From positions 1,612,001 to 1,676,000 of the forward strand of contig NZ_CP039690.1 of the NCBI RefSeq assembly GCF_005144885.1: DNA of 64,000 bases. The letters are read 5' to 3'. This stretch comes from Phreatobacter stygius. GTDB taxonomy: Bacteria > Pseudomonadota > Alphaproteobacteria > Rhizobiales > Phreatobacteraceae. The notes below the pieces were generated by a model. The model was given only the letters and a program-made list of their open reading frames with translations, was not told where the DNA came from and did no database searches. The position numbers and the translations under genes are program-made. Each line of letters opens with the position of its first letter. Positions within the stretch are counted from its first letter, which is position 1. This document shows, one piece after another, positions 42,318-51,119 of this stretch.

Positions 42318-42434
42318 CACAGTACAAGCTGGCGCGAGGCTCTGACAAGCGAGACGCAATGCCGCAGGTGGCGCCGACGCACCGGCGAGGTGGAACGCGA
42401 TCGGCCAGCGATCGCAGCAGAGCGGCATCGAGGC

Positions 42435-42454
42435 AAAAAGCGCAGCTTTTTTTT
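42435..42454 (-). terminator. putative intrinsic terminator after proC
   Basis: AAAAAGC and GCTTTTT pair across a three-base loop, and in the leftward direction the stem ends in five T residues. It starts 9 bases after the proC stop. The stem has only two G-C pairs, so it is weak. Confidence 0.5.
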
Positions 42455-42462
42455 CTACGCCC

Positions 42463-43299
42463 CTACCCCCTGCTCAACGCCGCCGCCCGCTCGCGGGCCG
42501 CGCGGACCGTGCCCTCCAGCAGTTCGGCGAGGCCGGGTTGGCCCTCGAGCACGCTCAACCCCGCCTCGGTGGTACCACCGGGGCTGCAGACCATGCGCTT
42601 CAGGGCGCGGGCCTCGGCGCCCGGCTGGTTCATCAGGGCCACGGCGCCGACCAGCGTCGCCCGCGCGAGTTCGGCCGCGAGCGCCGCCGGCAGGCCAGCC
42701 GCGGCACCGGCGGCGGCCAGGTGTTCGGCGAAAGCGAAGACATAGGCCGGGCCACTGCCGGAGACGGCGGTCGCCGCATCGATCAGCTCCTCCCGGTCGA
42801 CCCAGGCCGTCGCGCCGACCGCCTGGAACAGGCGCTCGGCGCTCTGCCGGTCGGCCTCCGCGAGCCCGGGCCCGCCATGAAGCACGGTCATGCCCTGGCG
42901 AACCAAGGCCGGCGTATTGGGCATGGCCCGGATCACCCGGGCCTGCGGGCCGAGCCGCGACCGGATGGCGTCGTGGCCGACGCCGGCGGCGATCGACACG
43001 ACCAGCGCGCCGGCATCGATCAGGCTGCGATAGCCGGCGAGCACCCGGGGAACCAGGGCCGGCTTCACCGCCAGCACGATCATGCCCGGCTGGCCGGCAA
43101 TGCCCGCCGGGGAATCGATGAGCGTGACCGCGACGCCGGCCGGCAGTTTCGCGCGGGCCCGCTCCGGCGACGGATCCACCACCGTCACGGCCAGGGCGCC
43201 GGTCGCGGCGAAACCGGCGGCGAGCGCCAGGCCCATATTGCCGCCACCGACAATCACCACGCCGGCCTCGGCCGGATGAGCGGAATGGCTGGCGATCAT
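42463..43299 (-). CDS. proC: pyrroline-5-carboxylate reductase
   Basis: A 278-residue NAD(P)-dependent reductase. The Rossmann motif is V-V-I-V-G-G-G-N-M-G-L-A near residue 14, A-V-K-P near 78 binds the nicotinamide part, and the C-terminal signature A-A-T-A-V-S-G-S-G-P-A-Y-V-F and C-S-P-G-G-T-T-E-A-G are present. It makes proline from P5C. It starts three bases after the putA stop, so it is very probably co-transcribed with the gene for the opposite direction (proline to P5C to glutamate), an odd pairing. Confidence 0.93.
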   Translation of the reverse strand: MIASHSAHPAEAGVVIVGGGNMGLALAAGFAATGALAVTVVDPSPERARAKLPAGVAVTLIDSPAGIAGQPGMIVLAVKPALVPRVLAGYRSLIDAGALVVSIAAGVGHDAIRSRLGPQARVIRAMPNTPALVRQGMTVLHGGPGLAEADRQSAERLFQAVGATAWVDREELIDAATAVSGSGPAYVFAFAEHLAAAGAAAGLPAALAAELARATLVGAVALMNQPGAEARALKRMVCSPGGTTEAGLSVLEGQPGLAELLEGTVRAARERAAALSRG

Positions 43300-43302
43300 C
43301 GC

Positions 43303-46300
43303 CTAGCCGATGCTCATCAGGCTGGCATTGCCGCCGGCCGCGGCGGTGTTGGTGCTCACCGCCCGTTCGCGCAAGAGCCAGACGATCGGATAGTCCTCGG
43401 CGCCCGAGGCCAGCGCTTCGCGGGCGACGCCGAAGACCGGCACGATCGGCCCGGCAAGCTCGGCCAGCTTCTGGTTGAGCTCGCGCAGCGTGTCGCTGTC
43501 GCCTTCGAACAGCGCCGCGCCAAAGGGCTCTGCCGCGATATCGGCGACCGGCGTGATCCAGTCCTTCAGGTCTTTCGGCAGCGACGCCTTGAGCGGCCCG
43601 AACAGCGGCTCGGCGCCAAGCACGGCCGCCCGGTTGCCGGTGGCCAGCGCCGCGCCGATCTGGGCGAGAAGGCCGGTCTCGGTCTGGGCCAGGCAAAGCA
43701 CCGTGCCGCGGCCTTCGAGCACGTAGAGGTTGCGCTCGCCGACCGGGCCGGGCAGCTCCTTCACCGCGCCGGCGCGCGAGCGCTCGCGATATCTGGCAAA
43801 GCGGCTGGCCGCGTCGCCGAAACCCTTGGCACCGAGCCAGGCTTGAAAGGCCTTGGCCGCCGGCATCGGCTGCTCGGAACGCGGCAGGCTCTCGCTATCG
43901 GCCGGGTAGGCGGCGACCAGGCGGCGCATGTAAAGCGGCCCGCCGGCTTTCGGCCCGGTGCCCGACAGGCCATGGCCGCCGAACGGCTGCACGCCGACCA
44001 CCGCGCCGATCATGTTGCGGTTGACATAGATATTGCCGGCTTCGACCTTGGCCGTGACATGGGCGATGGTCTCGTCGATGCGCGTGTGCAGGCCGAAGGT
44101 CAGGCCATAACCGGTGCGGTTGATGTCGGCGATCAGGCCGTCGAGATCCTGGCGCCGGTAGCGCAGCACATGCAGCACCGGGCCGAACACCTCGCGCTCG
44201 AGCTCGGCGAGCCCGCCGATCTCGATCATGGTCGGCGCGACGAAAATGCCATTGCGGCAGTCCGCTGGCAGGTCCAGGGCATGGACCTTGTGACCCTTGC
44301 CGCGCATCGCCTCGACATGGCCGCGCAGCCGGTCCTGCGCCTCGGTGCTGATCACCGGACCGACATCGGTCGACAGCCGGTCGGGATTGCCGACGACCAG
44401 TTCGGCGAGCGCCCCCTTCAGCATGGTCATCACGTGGTCGGCGATCTCCTCCTGCAGGCAGAGCACACGCAGCGCCGAGCAGCGCTGGCCGGCCGAATCG
44501 AAGGCCGAGAGCAGGACATCCGCCACCACCTGTTCGGCCAGCGCCGAGGAATCGACGATCAGCGCATTCTGGCCGCCGGTCTCGGCGATCAGCGGGATCG
44601 GCCGGCCCTCCGGGCTGAGCCGGCCGGCAAGCTGACGCTGGATCAGCCGGGCCACCTCGGTGGAACCGGTGAACATGACGCCGCGCACGCGCGGATCGGC
44701 CACCAGCGCCGCGCCGACGTCGCCGGCGCCCGGCAGCAACTGCACCGCGCCGGCGCCGATGCCGGCCTCGTGCAGGATGCGCACGGCCTCGGCCGCGATC
44801 AGCGGGGTTTCTTCCGCCGGCTTGGCGATCACCGGATTGCCGGCGGCAAGCGCCGCTGCGACCTGGCCGGTGAAGATCGCCAGCGGGAAATTCCACGGGC
44901 TGATGCAGACGACCGGCCCGAGCGGCCGGTGCGTGTCGTTGGAGAAGCCCTGGCGCAGCTTGCCGGCGTAATAGCGCAGGAAGTCGACCGCCTCGCGCAC
45001 CTCGCCGACCGCATTGGCCAGCGACTTGCCGGCCTCGCGGACGATCAGGCCGAGCAGCACCGGCATGCGCGCTTCCAGCAGGTTGGCGGCACGGTCGAGG
45101 CAGGCGGCACGCTCCTCCGGCGGGGTCGACTGCCAGATCGGCGCCGCCGCCACCGCGTGGCCGAGCGCCGCCTCGACATCGCCGGGCGTCGCCTCCAGCA
45201 CATGGCCGACGACATCGCGCCGGTCGGCCGGGTTGAGGATATCGCGGGCAGGCCCCTGGCCGGCGGCCTCGGCATGGGTCGGCGCGGCCCGCCAGGGCTC
45301 GGCGGCATTGAGCAGGAGCGCCGCCGAGAGCGACGCCAGGCGCTGTTCGTTCGACAGGTCGATGCCGGCGGAATTGGCCCGTTCGGCGCCGAACAGGTCG
45401 GCCGGCAGGGCGATCTTGTCATGCGGCGCGCCGAGCGGTGTGATCGACCGGGCGATATCGGCGGGCTCGGCGATCAATTCCTCGATCGGCAGCGACAGAT
45501 CGGCGATGCGGTTGACGAAGGAGGTATTGGCGCCGTTCTCCAGGAGGCGGCGCACCAGATAGGCGAGCAGCGTCTCGTGGGTGCCGACCGGGGCATAGAT
45601 CCGGCACGGCCGGTTCAGCTTGTCGCGGCCGACCACCTCTTCGTAGAGCGGTTCGCCCATGCCGTGCAGGCACTGGAACTCATATTGGCCCGAGTAGAAA
45701 TTCTCGCCGGCCATCGAATGGATGGCAGCCAGCGTATGGGCATTGTGGGTGGCGAATTGCGGGAACAGCGCATCCGGCACCGCCAGCATCTTCTTGGCGC
45801 AGGCGAGATAGGACAGGTCGGTGTGGACCTTGCGGGTGAACACCGGGAAACCCTCGAGGCCGTCCTGCTGGGCGCGCTTGATCTCGCTGTCCCAATAGGC
45901 GCCCTTGACCAGGCGCACCATCAGCCGCCGGCCGCTGCGCCGCGCCAGGTCGATCAGGTGGTCGATCACGAACAGCGCGCGCTTCTGGTAACCCTGGACG
46001 ACGAAGCCGATGCCGTTCCAGCCGGCGAGCTCCGGGTCGAAGCAGATCGCCTCCAGGAGATCGAGCGACAGTTCCAGCCGGTCGGCCTCCTCGGCATCGA
46101 TATTGAGGCCGATGTCATAGCGCCGCGCCAGCACGGCCAGCGTCTTCACCCGGGCCAGCAGCTCGCTCATCACCCGGTCGCGCTGGGCGCGTGAATAGCG
46201 CGGATGCAGCGCCGAGAGCTTGATCGAAATACCCGGCCCTTCATAGATGCCGCGGCCGCCGGCGGCCTTGCCGATGGCGTGGATGGCCTGTGTGTAGTCG

Positions 46301-47178
46301 GCAAAATAACGTTCGGCGTCGCTCGCCGTCATCGCCGCCTCGCCCAGCATGTCATAGGAATAACGGAAGCCGCGCGCCTCCATCTTGCGGCTGTTGGCGA
46401 GCGCCTCCGAGATGGTCTGGCCGGTGACGAACTGCTCGCCCATCATGCGCATGGCAATGTCGACGCCCTTGCGGATCACCGGCTCGCCGCTGCGGCCGAT
46501 CAGCCGGGTCAGGGCCGAGGACAGGCCAGCCTCGCTCGAGGTCGAGGTCAGGTGGCCGGTGACCAGCAGGCCCCAGGTCGCGGCATTGACGAAGACCGAG
46601 GCGCTGTGGCCGAGATGCGACTTCCAGTCGCCATGGCTGATCTTGTCGCGGATCAGCGCGTCGCGGGTCGCCCGGTCGGGAATGCGCAGGAGCGCCTCGG
46701 CGAGACACATCAGCGCGACGCCCTCCTGGCTCGACAGGGCATATTCGTGGATCAGCCCCTCGACGCCGCCGCGCTGCCCCTTGTCGCGCAAAGCCTCGAC
46801 CAGCTTGCGGGCGAGCTTCTGGGTCGCGGCGACACGCGGCTCCGGCATGGCGGCTTCGGCCAGCAGCACCGGAACGCATTCCGGCTCGGGACGCCGATAG
46901 GCGGCGGTGATCTTGGCGCGCAACACGCTTTGCGGCTGCACCGACTGGGCGAAGGCGAGGAACGGCAAGGCCAGGCCGTGGTCGCCGTCGGACGGCCCGG
47001 TTGCGCCGGCGGCGCTGAGGAAGTCCGGCAGGGCATCGCCGCGATCGAGATGTTCCAGCACCGACAGGATCGAATGCTTGATCAAGGCATGGGGCGACCG
47101 GCCCTGGCTTTCCGCGGCCGCCTTCAGCCGGTTGCGCAGGTCCTCGTCGATCTTCACACCGATCGTCGTATTGGCCAT
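43303..47178 (-). CDS. putA: trifunctional proline dehydrogenase / P5C dehydrogenase / regulator PutA
   Basis: A 1291-residue protein from ATG 47178. Residues 1-50 are a ribbon-helix-helix (T-T-I-G-V-K-I-D-E-D-L-R-N-R-L), the DNA-binding part that makes PutA its own repressor. Next come the helical arm and FAD-binding PRODH barrel (about 150-480; G-P-G-I-S-I-K-L-S-A-L-H-P-R-Y). The aldehyde dehydrogenase domain (about 540-1000) has E-T-G-G-Q-N-A and the nucleophile in G-Q-R-C-S-A-L. A C-terminal ALDH-like domain to the end is typical of long type-B/C PutAs. It oxidises proline to glutamate with substrate channelling. A longer frame upstream lacks an RBS. Confidence 0.95.
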   Translation of the reverse strand: MANTTIGVKIDEDLRNRLKAAAESQGRSPHALIKHSILSVLEHLDRGDALPDFLSAAGATGPSDGDHGLALPFLAFAQSVQPQSVLRAKITAAYRRPEPECVPVLLAEAAMPEPRVAATQKLARKLVEALRDKGQRGGVEGLIHEYALSSQEGVALMCLAEALLRIPDRATRDALIRDKISHGDWKSHLGHSASVFVNAATWGLLVTGHLTSTSSEAGLSSALTRLIGRSGEPVIRKGVDIAMRMMGEQFVTGQTISEALANSRKMEARGFRYSYDMLGEAAMTASDAERYFADYTQAIHAIGKAAGGRGIYEGPGISIKLSALHPRYSRAQRDRVMSELLARVKTLAVLARRYDIGLNIDAEEADRLELSLDLLEAICFDPELAGWNGIGFVVQGYQKRALFVIDHLIDLARRSGRRLMVRLVKGAYWDSEIKRAQQDGLEGFPVFTRKVHTDLSYLACAKKMLAVPDALFPQFATHNAHTLAAIHSMAGENFYSGQYEFQCLHGMGEPLYEEVVGRDKLNRPCRIYAPVGTHETLLAYLVRRLLENGANTSFVNRIADLSLPIEELIAEPADIARSITPLGAPHDKIALPADLFGAERANSAGIDLSNEQRLASLSAALLLNAAEPWRAAPTHAEAAGQGPARDILNPADRRDVVGHVLEATPGDVEAALGHAVAAAPIWQSTPPEERAACLDRAANLLEARMPVLLGLIVREAGKSLANAVGEVREAVDFLRYYAGKLRQGFSNDTHRPLGPVVCISPWNFPLAIFTGQVAAALAAGNPVIAKPAEETPLIAAEAVRILHEAGIGAGAVQLLPGAGDVGAALVADPRVRGVMFTGSTEVARLIQRQLAGRLSPEGRPIPLIAETGGQNALIVDSSALAEQVVADVLLSAFDSAGQRCSALRVLCLQEEIADHVMTMLKGALAELVVGNPDRLSTDVGPVISTEAQDRLRGHVEAMRGKGHKVHALDLPADCRNGIFVAPTMIEIGGLAELEREVFGPVLHVLRYRRQDLDGLIADINRTGYGLTFGLHTRIDETIAHVTAKVEAGNIYVNRNMIGAVVGVQPFGGHGLSGTGPKAGGPLYMRRLVAAYPADSESLPRSEQPMPAAKAFQAWLGAKGFGDAASRFARYRERSRAGAVKELPGPVGERNLYVLEGRGTVLCLAQTETGLLAQIGAALATGNRAAVLGAEPLFGPLKASLPKDLKDWITPVADIAAEPFGAALFEGDSDTLRELNQKLAELAGPIVPVFGVAREALASGAEDYPIVWLLRERAVSTNTAAAGGNASLMSIG

Positions 47179-47240
47179 GGCCGTCAGCTCCGCGTGCGAT
47201 CCGTTCGAGAATATCGCATTTGGTAGCACCAGTTTGCGCA

Positions 47241-47275
47241 GAGGCGCAACCCGAAAGGACATGAGGCGCAACCCG
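47241..47275 (-). promoter_or_regulatory. direct repeats upstream of putA, possible PutA sites
   Basis: GAGGCGCAACCCG occurs at 47241-47253 and 47263-47275, 22 bp (two helical turns) apart. On the putA strand each contains GTTGCG, one base from the GTTGCA sites bound by E. coli PutA; an exact GTTGCA lies at 47369-47374 on the same strand. Autoregulation by the RHH domain is plausible. Confidence 0.4.
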
Positions 47276-47386
47276 GCGAGATCGACAAGGAGTCTTCGGC
47301 CCCTGTCGGGGCTGCCTCCCGGCATCGCGCATGGACAGCACGCGGATCACCGGAAAAGACTGAGGCCCTGCAACCGGAGCCATCAG

Positions 47387-48076
47387 ATGATCGACGATCC
47401 TCCCCTGATCACGCTGCGCCGCCAGGTGCCGCGCCCGACCGCCGCCCAGATCGCGGCGCTTGACGGCGTGCCGACCGGTTTCATCGTCGACGCGCTCGGC
47501 GGGCGCGGCGCCATGGCGCCCGAGATCAAGCCGGTGGTGCCCGAACAGGCGATCTTCTGCGGCGTCGCCGTGCCTTGCCATGCCGGGCCGGCCGACAATC
47601 TCGCGGTGTTCGCCGCCTTCCCGCTCGTCCAACCCGGCGACGTGCTGGTCGCCGCCGCCGACGGCTATCGCGAAACCGCGGTGGTCGGCGACCTCGTACT
47701 CGGCATGGCGCGCAATCTCGGCGCGGTCGGTTTCGTCACCGATGGCTGCGTGCGTGACGTGCCCGGCATTCGTGAGGTTGGCCTGCCCTGTTTCGCCTCG
47801 GGCGTGACGCCCAATTCGCCGGCCAAGACCGGCCCCGGCACGGTCAACCTGCCGGTTGTCGCCGGCGGCGTGCAGATTGCCCCCGGCGACATCGTCATTG
47901 CCGATAGCGACGGCGTGGTGGTCGTGCCCTTTGCCCGGATCGACGGCGTCATCGCGCGCCTTGCCGCGATCAAGGCCGCCGAGGCCGCACTGGTTGCCCG
48001 CGTCAAGGCCGGCCTGACCATTCCCGACTGGGTAAAGGATCTCCATGCCGGCGGCCGCGTCCAAGAAATCGATTGA
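47387..48076 (+). CDS. RraA-like aldolase/demethylmenaquinone-methyltransferase-like protein
   Basis: A 229-residue member of the RraA/HMG-aldolase family from ATG 47387. Hallmarks are G-D-L-V-L-G-M-A-R-N-L-G, F-V-T-D-G-C-V-R-D (the Asp/Arg pair that binds metal and oxaloacetate-like substrates) and V-A-D/G-D-x-D-G-V-V-V-V-P near the end. Members are class II aldolases or decarboxylases for 4-hydroxy-4-methyl-2-oxoglutarate and related acids; some are RNase E inhibitors in enterobacteria. No neighbours point to one substrate. It is transcribed away from putA. Confidence 0.88.
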   Translation: MIDDPPLITLRRQVPRPTAAQIAALDGVPTGFIVDALGGRGAMAPEIKPVVPEQAIFCGVAVPCHAGPADNLAVFAAFPLVQPGDVLVAAADGYRETAVVGDLVLGMARNLGAVGFVTDGCVRDVPGIREVGLPCFASGVTPNSPAKTGPGTVNLPVVAGGVQIAPGDIVIADSDGVVVVPFARIDGVIARLAAIKAAEAALVARVKAGLTIPDWVKDLHAGGRVQEID

Positions 48077-48113
48077 ACCTCGATCGATTGAACCCGGGTC
48101 GACTGAACCGGTC
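48069..48113. repeat. 15-bp imperfect tandem repeat at the end of the RraA-like gene
   Basis: TCGATTGAACCTCGA, TCGATTGAACCCGGG and TCGACTGAACCGGTC are consecutive units at 48069, 48084 and 48099. The first unit overlaps the stop codon. Small and degenerate; function unknown. Confidence 0.6.
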
Positions 48114-48191
48114 ATGTCGACCGGCCTTGAACCTTGCCAGTGTCCTGCGTTATGGCTCGCCTCCCGCCATCGCGGACAGGCAAGACCTAAA

Positions 48192-49265
48192 ATGAACAGC
48201 ACAGGCCTCGGCACAGGCGCCGCCGCCAGAGAGGCCGTCCTTTGGCGTTATGGCCGCCTGGTCCGGCGCCGCGTTGCGATCGTCGCGGTGCTTGCCCTGC
48301 TGCTTGCGTCGGCTTTCGTGCTCGATCTCGCCACCGGTCCCTCCGGCCTCGGTCTGCGCGATGCCTTGAACGCGCTGGTCGCGCCGGGTTCGGTCAGCCG
48401 CAGCACGGCCGTCATCATCTGGGACGTTCGCCTGCCGCCGGCGGTCATGGCCCTGCTGGTCGGCGTCGCCCTGTCGCTGGCCGGCGCCGAGATGCAGACC
48501 ATCCTGAACAACCCGCTGGCGAGCCCCTTCACCCTCGGCGTCTCCTCGGCCGCCTCGCTCGGCGCGGCGCTCGCCATCGTGCTCGGCATCGGCTTGCCCG
48601 GCATACCGGCCGGCTGGATCGTCACCGGCAATGCCTTCATCTTCGCTTTCGCCTCCGTGCTCTTGCTGCAGAGCGTCGCGAGCCTGCGCGGTGCCGGCGT
48701 CGACAGCCTCGTGCTGTTCGGCATCGCGCTGGTCTTCACCTTCAACGCCCTGGTCGCCCTGGTGCAATACGTGGCTTCCGCCGACGCCCTGCAACAACTG
48801 GTGTTCTGGGGCATGGGCAGCCTCACCCGGGTTACCTGGGAGGCGATCGGCGTGCTCGCCGTGGTGGTGGCGCTGACCTTTCCCTTTTCCGTTGCCGCCT
48901 CCTGGAAACTCACCGCGCTCCGGCTCGGCGAAGACCGCGCCCGCAGCCTCGGCGTCGATGTCGGCCGGCTGCGCTTCTTCTCCCTGTTCCGCATCAGCTT
49001 GCTCGCCGCCACCTCAGTCGCCTTTGTCGGCACCATTGGTTTCATTGGCCTGGTCGGGCCGCATATTGCCCGCCTGTTGATCGGCGAGGACCACCGCTTC
49101 TTCCTGCCGGCGAGCGCCTTGACCGGCGCGCTGGTCATGGCGCTCGCCGATGTCGCCTCCAAGTCGATCGCGCCCGGCGTCATCCTGCCGATCGGCATCG
49201 TCACCTCGCTGGTTGGCCTGCCGGTCTTCCTCGCCTTGATCCTGCGCCGGCGCGAGCCGCTCTGA
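48192..49265 (+). CDS. iron-siderophore ABC transporter permease (FecCD family)
   Basis: A 357-residue membrane protein from ATG 48192 with about ten spans. Characteristic sequences are R-L-P-P-A-V-M-A-L-L-V-G, L-A-G-A-E-M-Q-T-I-L-N-N-P-L-A-S-P-F-T-L-G and the coupling loop F-I-G-L-V-G-P-H-I-A-R, all BtuC/FhuB/FecCD hallmarks. Only a single permease gene is present, so it should act as a homodimer. Its stop overlaps the ATPase start by one base. With the receptor and binding protein downstream it forms a siderophore import system. Confidence 0.92.
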   Translation: MNSTGLGTGAAAREAVLWRYGRLVRRRVAIVAVLALLLASAFVLDLATGPSGLGLRDALNALVAPGSVSRSTAVIIWDVRLPPAVMALLVGVALSLAGAEMQTILNNPLASPFTLGVSSAASLGAALAIVLGIGLPGIPAGWIVTGNAFIFAFASVLLLQSVASLRGAGVDSLVLFGIALVFTFNALVALVQYVASADALQQLVFWGMGSLTRVTWEAIGVLAVVVALTFPFSVAASWKLTALRLGEDRARSLGVDVGRLRFFSLFRISLLAATSVAFVGTIGFIGLVGPHIARLLIGEDHRFFLPASALTGALVMALADVASKSIAPGVILPIGIVTSLVGLPVFLALILRRREPL

Positions 49266-50056
49266 TGACCTCGGGCCCGCTCGCCATTACCGGTTTCAGC
49301 GCCGGCTACCGCAACCGCCCGGTGCTGACGGATTTTTCGCTGTCGCCCATCCCTGAAGGCAGCGTCACCGCGCTGGTCGGGCCGAACGCGGCCGGCAAAT
49401 CGACCTTGCTGCGCGGCCTTGCCGGCCTGCTGCCGGCCGCCGGCTCGGTCCGGCTCGGCGGCATCGAGCTCTCGGCGCTGGGCCTGGCCCAGCGCGCCGG
49501 CCATGTCGCCTTCATGCCGCAGAGCCTGCCGCAGGGCGCCGAGCTCAGCGTGCTTGAGGCTGTCATTGGCGCCTTGAAGGCCTCGCCTTTGGCCGAATTC
49601 GACGGTGGCCTCACCGAAGCCCGGCGGCGCGCCGTCGACGTGCTCGACCGGCTCGGCATTGTCGACCTGGCGCTCGACGGCATTGGCCGGCTTTCCGGCG
49701 GCCAGCGCCAGCTTGCAAGTCTTGCGCAGGCCATGGTGCGGGCGCCGAAACTCCTGCTGCTCGACGAGCCGACCAGCGCGCTCGATCTCCGCCACCAGCT
49801 TGATGTGATGACCGTGGTGCGCGAACTCGCGCGTGAAGGCCGCATCGTCGTCGCCGTGCTGCACGACCTGACGCTCGCCGCCGCCTGGGCCGACCATGTC
49901 GTGGTGCTCGACCATGGCCGCTGCGCGGCGCAGGGCCGACCCGAGACCGCCATCACGCCGGAGATCCTGCGCAGCGTCTATGGCGTCGACGCCCGGGTCG
50001 AGCGCTGCTCGCGCGGCCGGCTGCACATTGCGGTGGATGGGCCCGTCCCTGGCTGA
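49265..50056 (+). CDS. iron-siderophore ABC transporter ATPase (FecE/FepC family)
   Basis: A 263-residue ATPase. Motifs: G-P-N-A-A-G-K-S-T-L-L (Walker A), L-S-G-G-Q-R-Q-L-A (signature), L-L-L-L-D-E-P-T-S-A-L-D (Walker B) and V-L-H-D-L-T (H-loop). The A-A-G-K variant of Walker A is common in FecE/FepC-type proteins. It energises the permease encoded immediately upstream (TGATG overlap). Confidence 0.93.
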   Translation: MTSGPLAITGFSAGYRNRPVLTDFSLSPIPEGSVTALVGPNAAGKSTLLRGLAGLLPAAGSVRLGGIELSALGLAQRAGHVAFMPQSLPQGAELSVLEAVIGALKASPLAEFDGGLTEARRRAVDVLDRLGIVDLALDGIGRLSGGQRQLASLAQAMVRAPKLLLLDEPTSALDLRHQLDVMTVVRELAREGRIVVAVLHDLTLAAAWADHVVVLDHGRCAAQGRPETAITPEILRSVYGVDARVERCSRGRLHIAVDGPVPG

Positions 50057-50131
50057 ACCGGCGAGGTCATTGCACGGCGATCAGCCGATCTGCAGCGCTT
50101 TTCCTTCCCCACTCGCCACCCGCTATTCCCC

Positions 50132-50953
50132 TCAAAACCCCTCCGGCTCCAGCGGCGTCATGGTTGCCGCCATGGTCCGGCGCATCATGTCGCGCAGCGC
50201 ATTGGTGCTGCGGTAACCGGCGGTCTGGGCGGCGAGCCTGAGCGGCGCGCCGTCGGCGCGTAGCGTCAGCGCGTGCAGCATGCGCAGGCGCCGCCGCCAT
50301 TCGGCGAAGCTCAAGCCCGTCTCGGCGCGGAACCGGCGGGTGAAGGTGCTGCGGCTGACCCCGATGCGGTCGGACCAGCCGTCGAGGTCGAGCGCCAGCG
50401 ACGGCGTCTGGATCAGCTCACGGCAGAGCTTGCGCAGCGTCTTGTTTTGCGGCACCGGCAGGGCGATCTGGATTTCCGCGGCCTTGGTGATCTCATCGGT
50501 GATCAGTGCCGCGAGATGCCCGCCGCGCCCGCCAAGATCATAGAGCAAGGGTCCCGCCGCCAGCGCCCGCAGCGCAATGTCGAGCAGTTCGGAGACCGCA
50601 ATCACCCGGCAGGTGGTCGGCAGGGCCAGACCGAGCGCCTCGTCGGTCAAGAAGGCCGCGCGCATCTCCGAACAGCCGTAAGCGGCGAGCTCATGCGGCA
50701 CATTGGCCGCCACCAGCAGCGCGTGGCCAGCCGGCGCGGTCCAGGTGCCGTCCTCGGTGTTGAGCACCAGAAGCCCGCCCGAGGCATGCACAAGCTCGGT
50801 GCGCCGGTGGCTGTGCCAGCGAGTGCGGGCGCCGTTCGGAAAGCTCTGGTCCAGCACGGTCACCGGCCGGGGCGTTTCCTCGGGCAGCGGCAGCTTGTCG
50901 ACGATGGGCGGACCCGGATGACCCGTTTGCGGTGCTTTTGCCTGTTTTGCCAT
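50132..50953 (-). CDS. AraC-family regulator of the siderophore locus
   Basis: A 273-residue protein with an N-terminal cupin (R-T-R-W-H-S-H-R-R-T-E-L near 45; A-P-A-G-H-A-L-L-V-A near 75) and a C-terminal pair of HTHs (I-G-V-S-R-S-T-F-T-R-R-F-R near 200; A-A-Q-T-A-G-Y-R-S-T-N-A near 250). AraC regulators encoded beside TonB receptors typically activate uptake genes when the siderophore is present (as PchR, YbtA). It is divergent from the receptor gene and lies between the two halves of the transport locus. Confidence 0.9.
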   Translation of the reverse strand: MAKQAKAPQTGHPGPPIVDKLPLPEETPRPVTVLDQSFPNGARTRWHSHRRTELVHASGGLLVLNTEDGTWTAPAGHALLVAANVPHELAAYGCSEMRAAFLTDEALGLALPTTCRVIAVSELLDIALRALAAGPLLYDLGGRGGHLAALITDEITKAAEIQIALPVPQNKTLRKLCRELIQTPSLALDLDGWSDRIGVSRSTFTRRFRAETGLSFAEWRRRLRMLHALTLRADGAPLRLAAQTAGYRSTNALRDMMRRTMAATMTPLEPEGF

Positions 50954-51119
50954 ATCTCAGCGGATTTTGACCTGATCTCGGTGAACTATGATCCACACGT
51001 GAAACAGGGGCAAGACTATAATATTCGAGCGACTGCGCTTGGTTAGAATGGATCAAATGTAGTAATATCAGAAATAACTGTACAACAATTTTGTCTCTAT
51101 AAAGTCATATGAGCCTCTT
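50954..51119. promoter_or_regulatory. AT-rich divergent promoter region, AraC gene / TonB receptor
   Basis: This 166-bp gap is the most AT-rich stretch nearby (for example around 51010-51110), with TATAAAG at about 51097-51103 that could be a -10 element for the receptor gene. I could not find a convincing Fur, RirA or Irr box by eye. AraC half-sites are expected here but cannot be assigned. Confidence 0.4.

Noticed and set aside
42538-46194. Very long rightward open frame opposite putA
   Set aside because: Codon-biased shadow of putA: rich in R, G, H and Q, no family features, and putA is a clear gene on the other strand.
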